A DNA stretch of 64,000 nucleotides from Aliiglaciecola sp041538045 (GTDB lineage: Bacteria; Pseudomonadota; Gammaproteobacteria; Enterobacterales; Alteromonadaceae), in contig NZ_JBGOSE010000015.1 of NCBI RefSeq assembly GCF_041538045.1, positions 1 to 64,000 on the forward strand, given 5' to 3'. The position numbers were made by a program, and so were the translations under genes. Each line of letters begins with the position of its first letter. Position 1 is the first letter of the stretch. Positions 15,430 through 23,702 of this stretch are shown here, piece by piece. Below the pieces are notes generated by a model. That model had not been told where the DNA came from. It saw only the letters and a list, made by a program, of their open reading frames with translations, and searched no databases.

Positions 15430-16047
15430 TTATAAAGATTCATTGCTTTTGGCGAACTCTAAAGAGCCATTGGTAATGAACCTTAACTGAATTTTCAAAC
15501 GTACAGCCAACTGCTCACGTTGAATAGGATCTAAATCTAACGCTTCAGCACCTGTACTAAAAACTAGCTTAACCATAGCTTCTGCTTGCAAGTTAGCGAG
15601 CTTTTTACTTAATCCCGTGGTTGCCACGGTATAATCAGTCAGCTCTTCTGTGAAGTGCTGAATCTCCCTAAATACAGCCGTTCGAAACGCGTTCGAAGTA
15701 CCTGTGTGTTCACGTAATAATAATCTAAAAATATTACTGTTAGCAGAAATGAACTCCATAAAAGTATCAATGGACGTGCTGATGACTCCCCCTCCTGACG
15801 CAATTCTGACTCGAGCTTGTCGCATCAACTGGCGCAATGTTAACCCAGCCTCATCCACTAGAGTTAGACCAAGCTCATCAATATCTTTAAAGTGTCGGTA
15901 AAAAGAAGTTGGTGCGATGCCCGCCGCCCTTGCCACTTCTCTAAGACTCATACTAGAAAAGCTATGTTGTTCATCTAAAAGACCAAAAGCAGCATCTATA
16001 ATTGCGCGACGTGTTTTTAACTTCTGTTGTTGCCGAGTTTGAATCAC
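15430..16047 (-). CDS. fabR: TetR-family repressor of unsaturated fatty acid synthesis
   Basis: The 205-residue protein starts at GTG and has the TetR helix-turn-helix near residues 30-55 (SMSLREVARAAGIAPTSFYR). The rest fits FabR well, including HFKDIDELGLTLVDEAGLTL and LRLLLREHTGTSNAFRTAVF-like stretches. FabR senses the acyl-CoA/ACP pool and represses fabA/fabB-type or desaturase genes. It is divergent from a fatty acid desaturase gene, and a FabR-type operator lies in the shared 146-base region, so it most likely controls that gene. Confidence 0.9.
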   Translation of the reverse strand: MIQTRQQQKLKTRRAIIDAAFGLLDEQHSFSSMSLREVARAAGIAPTSFYRHFKDIDELGLTLVDEAGLTLRQLMRQARVRIASGGGVISTSIDTFMEFISANSNIFRLLLREHTGTSNAFRTAVFREIQHFTEELTDYTVATTGLSKKLANLQAEAMVKLVFSTGAEALDLDPIQREQLAVRLKIQLRFITNGSLEFAKSNESL

Positions 16048-16160
16048 TTAGTACCCTCAGATATTTCCAGTCGTGAGATAATTATCAGGTTGAATTACAC
16101 CTTAGGTTAACAGGCTTTTCAATTTATTTACTTGATAAAATATGCGGCTCAGGATAAATT

Positions 16161-16178
16161 AGCGTACAGTTGTAAGCT
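16161..16178 (+). promoter_or_regulatory. FabR/DesT-type operator
   Basis: AGCGTACAGTTGTAAGCT is an imperfect palindrome almost identical to the FabR site consensus known from enteric fabA and fabB promoters (AGCGTACA-N2-TGT-AGCT form). It lies 16 bases before the desaturase ATG, where a bound repressor would block expression. Confidence 0.8.
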
Positions 16179-16193
16179 CAAAAGCATTTTTAA

Positions 16194-17309
16194 ATGAACA
16201 AACCTCGTCTTTTATTGACCAATATTTTGGTCTTTCTCATCACCGGAGTCATTGCTGTAGTTGGCGTTCCATTGGAAGCATATTTCAATGGGTTCGACGC
16301 ATTTGAAGTGACGGCCTGTATATTCTTAATATACTTTTCTGGCATGTCCATAACCGCTGGCTACCACAGATTATGGTCTCATAAAGCATACGAAACTAAT
16401 TCCGTTGTTCGCTTTATACTTGCTGTAGGTGGTGCAATGGCACTGCAGAATAGTATTTTACATTGGAGCTCTGATCATCGAGTTCATCACAAATTTGTTG
16501 ACCAAAATGGTAAAGACCCCTATTCAGCCAAACGAGGGTTTCTATTCTCTCATATAGGCTGGATGCTTAGAGATTATGAGTCACATAGATATGATGACTA
16601 CAAGAATTGCAGAGATTTGCAAAAAGATGCCATTGTAATGTGGCAACATAAATATTATATACCTATTGTTCTGGCTACCAATTTTGGCATCCCTATGGCA
16701 TTAGGATTTCTTAACGGCGACGTATTAGGAATGCTTCTATTGGCTGGTGTATTCAGATTAGTAGTTGTCCATCACGTTACTTTTTTCATCAACTCACTAG
16801 CCCACATTTGGGGTAAACAACCCTATACCGATAAAAACACAGCTCGTGACAATGGTATTTTAGCCTTTTTCACCTTTGGTGAGGGTTATCATAACTATCA
16901 TCATATTTTTGAGTATGACTATAGGAACGGTATTCACTGGTGGCAGTTCGACCCTACTAAATGGTTAATTCGTGGACTCTCTGCTCTAAAACTGGCTCGG
17001 AACTTACGTCGTTGTCCAGAAGAAAGAATTGAAAAAGCGCGTTTTGAAATGATGATGAAGCGCACTCAGAAGAAAATTTCTCATCTTCCCGACGCTGAAG
17101 AAATCATGGTTAAGCTGCAACATGAATATGACGTATTAGTTGCCAAAATGAGTGACTATTATGCAACCAAGAAAAAGCTATTAGAGTTTAATCAAGCACG
17201 TATCAAAAAGAGTTACGACAATTTCGAGCTAGCAAATAAATACCAAGAACTAAAATTAAGTATGGTTCAGCAGAAACAGAAGCTCTATGAATTGTATCAA
17301 ATGGCGTAA
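16194..17309 (+). CDS. Acyl-CoA delta-9 fatty acid desaturase
   Basis: The 371-residue integral membrane protein has the three histidine boxes of diiron acyl-CoA desaturases: HRLWSH near residue 59, HRVHH near 97, and HNYHH near 236. Four hydrophobic segments lie between them. It should put a cis-9 double bond into saturated acyl chains in the inner membrane, adjusting fluidity aerobically. A charged helical tail of about 90 residues (RTQKKISHLPDAEEIMVKLQ) extends beyond the catalytic part and may form a coiled coil, which is usual for this marine subgroup. The divergent fabR and its operator indicate FabR control. Confidence 0.92.
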   Translation: MNKPRLLLTNILVFLITGVIAVVGVPLEAYFNGFDAFEVTACIFLIYFSGMSITAGYHRLWSHKAYETNSVVRFILAVGGAMALQNSILHWSSDHRVHHKFVDQNGKDPYSAKRGFLFSHIGWMLRDYESHRYDDYKNCRDLQKDAIVMWQHKYYIPIVLATNFGIPMALGFLNGDVLGMLLLAGVFRLVVVHHVTFFINSLAHIWGKQPYTDKNTARDNGILAFFTFGEGYHNYHHIFEYDYRNGIHWWQFDPTKWLIRGLSALKLARNLRRCPEERIEKARFEMMMKRTQKKISHLPDAEEIMVKLQHEYDVLVAKMSDYYATKKKLLEFNQARIKKSYDNFELANKYQELKLSMVQQKQKLYELYQMA

Positions 17310-17353
17310 ATTCTATTTTACTTCCATGGCTCAAAAGCCCGTGTCACAGTGCA

Positions 17354-17385
17354 AAAAAAAACCTGACGAAAGTCAGGTTTTTTTA
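17354..17385. terminator. Bidirectional terminator between desaturase and small secreted protein genes
   Basis: ACCTGAC/GTCAGGT stem with a GAAA tetraloop, flanked by seven A and seven T residues. It serves the plus-strand desaturase and the convergent minus-strand gene. Confidence 0.9.
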
Positions 17386-17399
17386 TAAGATTAATAAAC

Positions 17400-17711
17400 T
17401 TAAGGTTGTACTGCTGCAGTTAACGATTGGTCTGTTAAAGCATCTCGGTGAGCGACAACTTCGATTAACGCATCTTTTGGATAATATTTAATGGTGGCCA
17501 TAATAGCATCACTTTGAATATTTGCTTTTTCAGCAATATCCATTTGAACGTTTCGATAAGTCATATTTTGGCTAATCTTATTTGCCATGCATTGACTATT
17601 CACTTCAAACGATTGTTTGTCTACACAATCAAACGTTTTTAACTGATCGGCTTGAGCATGCGCAACCGCTCCTAAAGATAAGACGGCAAGAAAAGAAAAT
17701 AATTTACGCAT
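17400..17711 (-). CDS. Small exported hypothetical protein
   Basis: The 103-residue protein has a clear Sec signal peptide (MRKLFSFLAVLSLGAVAHA, cut before QAD). The mature part of about 84 residues has two cysteines (TFDCVDK and SQCMANK), probably a periplasmic disulfide, and no known domain. The helix-rich stretch NMTYRNVQMDIAEKANIQSD is the most distinctive part. The gene stands alone; AGGAG precedes its start. Function unknown. Confidence 0.7.
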   Translation of the reverse strand: MRKLFSFLAVLSLGAVAHAQADQLKTFDCVDKQSFEVNSQCMANKISQNMTYRNVQMDIAEKANIQSDAIMATIKYYPKDALIEVVAHRDALTDQSLTAAVQP

Positions 17712-17801
17712 TGTGTTACTCCTATTAATTCATCGGTAGTCCGATGTAAAGAATATAACACAGACTATCCCAGGTTCGAAGCATAGTTTTATGACATTAA
17801 T

Positions 17802-18383
17802 ATGACAAGGTGTAATTTTTTGAATGAAAATGACTTTGATTTAGCCAGAAAATGCCGAGAGTGCACGGATTTACTGCCCTTAGAACCTCGACCGATAATA
17901 CAAGGAAGCTCAAACAGCAAAATTTGTATCATTGGACAAGCCCCAGGTTTGGCAGCACATAATACTAATTTACCATGGAATGACGCCTCAGGAGACAGAT
18001 TGCGAAGCTGGATTGGATTGTCCAAAGCAACTTTCTACGATAAAAATACAGTGGCAATATTACCAATGGGATTTTGCTACCCAGGAAAGTCATCATCCGG
18101 CGACTTACCACCTATCAAACGTTGTGCAGAACTATGGCATCAACGACTACTCGCTTTATTCTCACCTAAAATCACTCTTTTAGTTGGTCAATATGCACAA
18201 AGGTATTACTTAAATGATAAGTTAAACCTGACCGAGAGAGTAAAAAACTGGCAAGATTACCTGCCAAAATACATCGTACTCCCTCACCCTTCTCCTCGGA
18301 ATAACATTTGGTTAAAGAAAAATGAATGGTTTGAACGTTCAGTTTTACCGGAAGTCAAAACGTTAATCCAGATGGCATCTTAA
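17802..18383 (+). CDS. Uracil-DNA glycosylase-family protein
   Basis: The 193-residue protein fits the COG1573-like branch of the UDG superfamily. It has IIGQAPGLAAH near residue 46 (the glycosylase motif with Gly-Gln-Ala-Pro), WNDASGDRLRSWIGL near 64, an early CxxC pair (CRECTDL), and the ending LPHPSPRNNIWLKKNEWFE where the motif II HPSP loop lies. The short protein has only part of the four-cysteine iron-sulfur set of family 4/5 enzymes. It may excise uracil from DNA or act on another substrate. It stands between convergent genes with no operon partner. Confidence 0.75.
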   Translation: MTRCNFLNENDFDLARKCRECTDLLPLEPRPIIQGSSNSKICIIGQAPGLAAHNTNLPWNDASGDRLRSWIGLSKATFYDKNTVAILPMGFCYPGKSSSGDLPPIKRCAELWHQRLLALFSPKITLLVGQYAQRYYLNDKLNLTERVKNWQDYLPKYIVLPHPSPRNNIWLKKNEWFERSVLPEVKTLIQMAS

Positions 18384-18428
18384 GGATAGTTAAATCGTTA
18401 AAACCTTAAACTAAACAGCCAGTATGGT

Positions 18429-20654
18429 TTACTGATACTTATCAAGAAATTTAATGAGTTCACTAAATGGCATAGGTTTAGCGTATAAATACCCTTGAGC
18501 TTCATCACAGCCTAGTTTTAACATGTAACTGGCTTGTTCTCGTTTTTCAATGCCCTCAGCAATGGTGTTTAAACCCAGGCGGCTACCTAAGGTAACAATC
18601 GTTTCGGCAATAAAGGCCGATTTATTGGGTTTAATTTCATTAATGAATGACCTGTCAACCTTCAGTCTATCAAGGGGTAACTGCTGTAAATAACTCATTG
18701 AAGAAAAACCAGTACCAAAGTCATCAATGGCTATTTTTACTCCAAACTCTTTAAGTTCTTTAAGTGATTCGACAACTATCTGAGGCTCATCCATGACTAC
18801 GCTTTCTGTTATTTCCAGCTCTAACTGTGCAGGCACAATAGAATACTTATTAACGGAGGCTTTAACCATCTGAACGAAATCGGGATCTCGAAATTGCGGC
18901 ATGGAAATATTTACCGCCATGCGCAAGTCATTGTAGCCTTGCTCTGTTAATGCCTTGAGATGCTGACAAGACTCTTCCAACACCCAAGCACCAATTTCTA
19001 TTATCAGACCAGAGTACTCCGCCAATGGAACAAATACTGCTGGTGAAATAAAGCCATCATCTTCTGTTGGCCAACGCAGTAATGCTTCCATCCCAACAAC
19101 CTGCTCAGTTACCAAGTCAACTTGGGGTTGGTACCAAACTTCAAGCTTGCGAGCAGAAAAGTCAGTCCTAAGTTGCCTAATCAGACTCAACCGCCAAGTT
19201 GTTTTTTCTTCCATTTCCGGTTCGTAATAACCGTAATTGGTGTTCAAATCCTTTTTAGCGCGATTTAATGCAATATTAGTTTGTTTTAATAAATTGATTC
19301 CCGAGCAATCGTCGTCGATTAATTTGCAAAAACCCATGGTTATATTGATAGGTAGCGTATGATCACCGGCTTTGAAAGGAAATGCGAATAATGAATTAAC
19401 TCTTTCAGGGTTAACGACTTCTTCAGAGCCAATTAAACCGAACACATCAGCACCAATGCGACCCATTCTAACTTTAGACCCTAAACTATCTTGTACACGC
19501 TTGGATACAGCTTTTAAAAGATTATTACCTGCATCTTGCCCTAACCCATCGTTAACGTCAGAAAAGTGCTTAATATCAAGTAGTGCAACAACGTTGTAAC
19601 CAGTACTTGTCATGACAGCAGTATCATCAAGCATATTGATGAACTCATTACGATTAGGGAGTTTAGTTAGCCAATCTTTAAAGGCTGCTGTACGCAATTG
19701 ATGGAATAAATTTACATTTTCATAGCCGATTGAAATACTGTGTAAAAATACTTCAAGCAATTTCCTGTCTAATGAGTTTATTGGCTCTTTAGCATTAAGG
19801 AAAACCGCCGCGTCGTAACCTGAACTATTCAGATATAAAACTGAATAGTTTTTTTCGTAAACGTGCTCTTTTTGAGATAGACATTGACTAACTGATTCTA
19901 CAATTTTTTTATTGTGCAGATTGTCTAAGTTTTCATTAATGTATTTAGCAAATTCTCCTGCGGCTCCTAAAACATAAACGTTATTATCCTCTTTATCTAA
20001 AATGGCACCCGCTCGCGCACAAACAACACCGCCAGCATCAAGACCAATTAGAGAACTAATTTGTGTGACAATGCCTTCGCAATATCCTTTAACTGAGTGT
20101 TCTTCGAGTAAATTAGCCGAAGAATGGATAATCTTTTCTAAGCCTTGTCGACTTTGGTTTATAGTAAGAATTTGTTGGTAAGAGCGTAGAGAGGCGATAA
20201 TTGTGGTAACTAATTTACTACGGGTAAGTTCGGTTTTAGTTTTGTAATCATTAATGTCGTATTCTTTTATGACATTTTCTTCTGGTGCGTAACCTGGCTG
20301 ACCTGTTCGCAGGATTATTCGGGGCTCCATAAGTTTCAGCTCTTCACGCATCTTACGCGCGACCACTAATCCAGCGTCATCAGTTTCCATTACAACGTCT
20401 AACAGAATAATAGCTAATTTGCTGCCTAATTTTTCAATGATAGTGAGTGCTTGCTTGCCTGAATAAGCATGGTGAAAGTACAGCTTCTTATCATTGAGCT
20501 GCAAGTCCGATAACGCTAATCTCGTTACAGAATGAATCTCTTCATCGTCGTCAACTACTAACACATTCCAGCGACCTAAGTTAGTCTCCTGTTCCTGTGA
20601 TTCGTCTTCATCCAAGAAAATCAATTCATCATTTTCATAATCCGTTGGAAACAT
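18429..20654 (-). CDS. Response regulator with degenerate GGDEF and intact EAL domain
   Basis: The 741-residue cytoplasmic protein has a receiver domain (about 28-160, with VVDDDEEI and the phospho-acceptor in LLDVVM). A GAF-like DUF3369 region follows (about 165-320), then a GGDEF domain (about 325-485) and an EAL domain (about 492-735). The GGDEF signature reads GRIGADVF, lacking the catalytic GGDEF residues, so cyclic-di-GMP synthesis is unlikely. The EAL part keeps MEALLRW, NISMPQF, LEITES, DDFGTGFSSMSYL and the EGIE loop, so it should be an active phosphodiesterase. No cognate histidine kinase adjoins it. Confidence 0.88.
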   Translation of the reverse strand: MFPTDYENDELIFLDEDESQEQETNLGRWNVLVVDDDEEIHSVTRLALSDLQLNDKKLYFHHAYSGKQALTIIEKLGSKLAIILLDVVMETDDAGLVVARKMREELKLMEPRIILRTGQPGYAPEENVIKEYDINDYKTKTELTRSKLVTTIIASLRSYQQILTINQSRQGLEKIIHSSANLLEEHSVKGYCEGIVTQISSLIGLDAGGVVCARAGAILDKEDNNVYVLGAAGEFAKYINENLDNLHNKKIVESVSQCLSQKEHVYEKNYSVLYLNSSGYDAAVFLNAKEPINSLDRKLLEVFLHSISIGYENVNLFHQLRTAAFKDWLTKLPNRNEFINMLDDTAVMTSTGYNVVALLDIKHFSDVNDGLGQDAGNNLLKAVSKRVQDSLGSKVRMGRIGADVFGLIGSEEVVNPERVNSLFAFPFKAGDHTLPINITMGFCKLIDDDCSGINLLKQTNIALNRAKKDLNTNYGYYEPEMEEKTTWRLSLIRQLRTDFSARKLEVWYQPQVDLVTEQVVGMEALLRWPTEDDGFISPAVFVPLAEYSGLIIEIGAWVLEESCQHLKALTEQGYNDLRMAVNISMPQFRDPDFVQMVKASVNKYSIVPAQLELEITESVVMDEPQIVVESLKELKEFGVKIAIDDFGTGFSSMSYLQQLPLDRLKVDRSFINEIKPNKSAFIAETIVTLGSRLGLNTIAEGIEKREQASYMLKLGCDEAQGYLYAKPMPFSELIKFLDKYQ

Positions 20655-20875
20655 TCATCCTTCCACTATACAAACTTCATAACTGGTGAATACTGTAAAA
20701 CCGTCGACCACACTTTAAACATATCTCAATATGCCGCAAAGAGGAATTATAAGTGTAGCAAAAAACAGCAGAATCGCTTTTTTTTGTCTTAATTTCGTCA
20801 AATAAGACAAATTCGTCAACTTAGTAGCTTTTCAGTTATAATCATTTTTTCGTTATATAGGTCAATTCTTCCTTT

Positions 20876-21775
20876 ATGAAAATAGATTCTAATACGCCAC
20901 CTCCCCACCTTATACAGAAAAAGGACTCCGCAACTAAAAGTGCGGCACAAGCTGAGGTGCCTTCAACTCAAAAAAGCAATACGGAATATAACAAGCAGAC
21001 GAAGCTCAAGATGCTGCAATGGTTTAGTAGAGCAGGTATCGCAATTGGCCATAAAAGCTCTATCGAACAAGATTTACAGAAAAAAGTTAGTCGTCACCAG
21101 TTTGTTAAAGCCCAACGAAAATTAAAAAATTTAGAGCGAATTCTTTCCCTAGCTACTGATTTCAGTCAAGAGCAACCCATACAAGATGAGCTTGATCCGG
21201 ATTGGTTTTTCAGTTTTAGTGAAATGGCTGAAAACATCAATTCGCCAGCAATGCAAGAATTGTGGGCAAAGATTTTCACCGTTGAGATTAGCGTCCCTGG
21301 CTCGTTTTCCCTTAAAACCTTACAAACTTTAAAAAACTTAACCCATAGAGATGCAAAAATTCTAAAATTAGCAGTGGGTATGGCAAGTAGAAGAAAAGGC
21401 GAGCACGGCTTAAAAATTATTTATGGTTACCATCGAAAACCGAATATTTTATCCGTTTTTAGGCTCACCAAGAATGAACAGATTAATTTAGCCGTACACG
21501 GTCTAACCTACCCAGATCTTCTCTCGTTAATGGATCTTGGTTTAATCTATAATAGTGAGATAGAGACAAGTGAACTTGAAATACAAAGCCGGTTGCAATA
21601 TCGCTGCGCTGGGGAAACTTTTCACCTAGCCCCTAAAAAAAGAGGCTTAAGTTTACAATATTATAAATTCACTTCTATTGGCTCTGAATTAGCACGTTTG
21701 ATAAATAACACAGTGAATAAACAATATTTAGACGACTTATTGGTATTACTTGGAAATGAATTTGAATTAAATTGA
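20876..21775 (+). CDS. TIGR03899-family protein
   Basis: The 299-residue protein resembles the TIGR03899/DUF2806-like proteins of Vibrio and Shewanella. Features are a basic helical stretch (HQFVKAQRKLKNLERILSLA), then DELDPDWFFSFSEMAENINS and MQELWAKIFTVEISVPGSFS, a core typical of this group, and a winged-helix-like C-terminal half. There is no signal peptide or membrane helix. Function is unknown. It is divergent from the EAL gene across 220 bases. Confidence 0.7.
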   Translation: MKIDSNTPPPHLIQKKDSATKSAAQAEVPSTQKSNTEYNKQTKLKMLQWFSRAGIAIGHKSSIEQDLQKKVSRHQFVKAQRKLKNLERILSLATDFSQEQPIQDELDPDWFFSFSEMAENINSPAMQELWAKIFTVEISVPGSFSLKTLQTLKNLTHRDAKILKLAVGMASRRKGEHGLKIIYGYHRKPNILSVFRLTKNEQINLAVHGLTYPDLLSLMDLGLIYNSEIETSELEIQSRLQYRCAGETFHLAPKKRGLSLQYYKFTSIGSELARLINNTVNKQYLDDLLVLLGNEFELN

Positions 21776-21862
21776 AATTTCCCCGTTTAAGTTTTTCAGA
21801 TAGTCCCAATTTACTTACCCTATACAACTCAACATCCTTAACAAAATTTAACAGGAGCTAAA

Positions 21863-22723
21863 ATGAGTGACTCTTATACCCCACCTAATGTATGGACCTG
21901 GAATAAAGAAAGTGCTGGAAAGTTTGCTAATATTAATAGACCCATTTCTGGAGCAACTCACGAGAAAGATTTGCCCGTAGGCAAACATCCTCTACAACTA
22001 TATTCTTTGGCAACACCAAACGGCGTTAAAGTGACTGTAATGCTCGAAGAGTTGCTAGAAAAAGGTCATCAAGGGGCAGAATACGACGCTTATTTAGTTG
22101 ATATATTAGAAGGGGGTCAATTTAGTAGCGGTTTTGTCGCTGCCAATCCAAACTCTAAAATACCCACTTTTGTTGACCATAGTACATCAAAACCCACTCG
22201 CGTGTTTGAATCAGGTTCAATTCTATTGTACTTAGCTGAAAAGTTTAATGATTTCATTCCACAGGACCCAACTCAGCGTACTGAGTGTTTGTCTTGGTTA
22301 TTCTGGCAAATGGCCAGTGCACCGCTATTAGGTGGTGGTTTTGGTCATTTTTATGCTTATGCACCTGAAAAACTGGAATACCCCATAGACCGTTACACGA
22401 TGGAAATAAAACGCCAACTTGATGTGTTGGATAAACTGCTAGCTAACAATGAATATATGTGTGGTGATGAATATACCATTGCCGATATCGCTACATGGCC
22501 ATGGTACGGTGCCTTAGTAAAAGGATTAGCTTATGATGCGGCAGAGTTCATTGAAGCGCATACCTATAAAAATGTTATTCGCTGGGCCGATAAAATTGCC
22601 GAACGCCCAGCAGTTCAGCGTGGCCGCATGGTAAATAAAACTTGGGGTGAACCAGAATCGCAATTGCGTGAGCGCCATGATGCCAGCGATTTCGAAACCA
22701 AAACCCAAGATAAAATAGGCTAG
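21863..22723 (+). CDS. yghU: Glutathione-dependent disulfide-bond oxidoreductase, GST family
   Basis: The 286-residue protein is close in length to E. coli YghU (288) and shares its opening (TPPNVWTWNKESAGKFANIN), the thioredoxin-like GST domain with ATPNGVKVTVMLEEL, NPNSKIPTFVDH and ESGSILLYLAEKF (GSH-binding region), and the helical C-terminal domain with DEYTIADIATWPWYG. YghU binds two glutathiones and reduces disulfides of low-molecular-weight thiols. CAGGAG precedes its ATG. Nothing on this strand follows it but repeats. Confidence 0.92.
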   Translation: MSDSYTPPNVWTWNKESAGKFANINRPISGATHEKDLPVGKHPLQLYSLATPNGVKVTVMLEELLEKGHQGAEYDAYLVDILEGGQFSSGFVAANPNSKIPTFVDHSTSKPTRVFESGSILLYLAEKFNDFIPQDPTQRTECLSWLFWQMASAPLLGGGFGHFYAYAPEKLEYPIDRYTMEIKRQLDVLDKLLANNEYMCGDEYTIADIATWPWYGALVKGLAYDAAEFIEAHTYKNVIRWADKIAERPAVQRGRMVNKTWGEPESQLRERHDASDFETKTQDKIG

Positions 22724-22753
22724 AAACCATTCAAGCTTTGTTCAAAAAATTTA

Positions 22754-22820
22754 TGTAGGTAGGGGCTTCAGCCCCTATATCATGCTGAGCAGTGCTACTG
22801 GGCTAAAGCCCAGCCTACAA
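22754..22820. repeat. REP-like palindromic repeat, copy 1
   Basis: The element starts TGTAGG and ends CCTACA. It contains two GC-rich hairpins, GGGGCTTCAGCCCC and CTGGGCTAAAGCCCAG, separated by CATGCTGAGCAGTGCTA. The outer ends also pair, so the whole element can fold as a cruciform. It lies in the convergent gap between yghU and cysH. Confidence 0.8.
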
Positions 22821-22854
22821 GAGCTGGACATGAATTCCTAGCGAAGAGAACCAA

Positions 22855-22920
22855 TGTAAGTAGGGGCTGCAGCCCCTATGCCATGCTGAGGAGTGTTACT
22901 AGACTAAAACCCAGCCTAGA
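22855..22920. repeat. REP-like palindromic repeat, copy 2 (partly decayed)
   Basis: A second copy in the same orientation starts about 100 bases after the first. The first hairpin is intact (GGGGCTGCAGCCCC). The second has lost pairing (CTAGACTAAAACCCAG), as have the ends (TGTAAG, CCTAGA). Confidence 0.75.
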
Positions 22921-22937
22921 AGATGACGATAAGCTGA

Positions 22938-23702
22938 TTAGATTCCGTCACCAAATTCATGGAGACCACACTCACGTTTTAATCCGAAGAAACGGGTGTC
23001 TTGTTCACTCATACCGGCTTCTAAAGCTTTTGAAGTATGCCAGTCACCAATAGACACAAAACCTTTTTCCCATAGAGGATGATAAGGAAGATCATGTGCT
23101 TTTAAATATTCATGGAGCGCTTTGTTTGACTGATCAATGATTGGATAAACTTTGGTTTGTCCATTTAATCTTTGCAGTACATTCAAGTTCTCACGAGAGT
23201 CAGACTGAGAGCGTCTCAAACCAGCAAACCAAGTTCCCACTTTCAGGTCTTTCAAAGCCTGCTGCATGGGTAAAACTTTATTCATTTTGTTGTATTTTTC
23301 GATACCTTCAATACCTTGTTCCCACAACAAACCATGACGCGCCTCTTGCCAAGCAGGAGACTGCGGAGCTCGATAGACTTTTAAGTTAAGCTTAAGTCGC
23401 TCAGTTAATTCATCAATAAAATTGTAGGTTTCTGGAAAAAGATAACCCGTATCAGTGAGTACAACAGGAATATCGGAATACTCCTGGGACAACAGATGTA
23501 ACATTACTGCCGATTGAGCACCAAAACTAGACGAAACTATGTGCTCACCGGGCAGATGTTCAAGCGCCCAAACCACTCGTTGTTGAGGGGTTTGTTTTTC
23601 AAGTTCTGCATTAAGTTCAGCGAACTGCTCAGCATCCAGACTGTTAATCCAATCTGCTGCATGCGCTTTTTCGGCTGAGTTTTGGAATACTGCGTTAGGC
23701 AT
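22938..23702 (-). CDS. cysH: Phosphoadenylyl-sulfate (PAPS) reductase
   Basis: The ATG at 23702 is chosen: AAGGA lies eight bases before it, whereas the earlier in-frame start at 23726 lies well inside cysI. The 254-residue product has the PP-loop SSSFGAQSAVMLHLL, TDTGYLFPETYNF, and AGLRRSQSDSRE. It ends in KRECGLHEFGDGI, whose single Cys is the catalytic nucleophile regenerated by thioredoxin. The lack of the CC...CxxC cluster marks it as a PAPS reductase and not an APS reductase. It is the third gene of cysJIH. Confidence 0.95.
   Translation of the reverse strand: MPNAVFQNSAEKAHAADWINSLDAEQFAELNAELEKQTPQQRVVWALEHLPGEHIVSSSFGAQSAVMLHLLSQEYSDIPVVLTDTGYLFPETYNFIDELTERLKLNLKVYRAPQSPAWQEARHGLLWEQGIEGIEKYNKMNKVLPMQQALKDLKVGTWFAGLRRSQSDSRENLNVLQRLNGQTKVYPIIDQSNKALHEYLKAHDLPYHPLWEKGFVSIGDWHTSKALEAGMSEQDTRFFGLKRECGLHEFGDGI

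Noticed and set aside
18429..20654. Active diguanylate cyclase
   Set aside because: The signature reads GRIGADVF and lacks the catalytic GGDEF residues, so only the EAL half is expected to work.
22754..22920. CRISPR array
   Set aside because: Only two imperfect units of about 67 bases with internal hairpins and no short equal spacers; fits REP-like elements.
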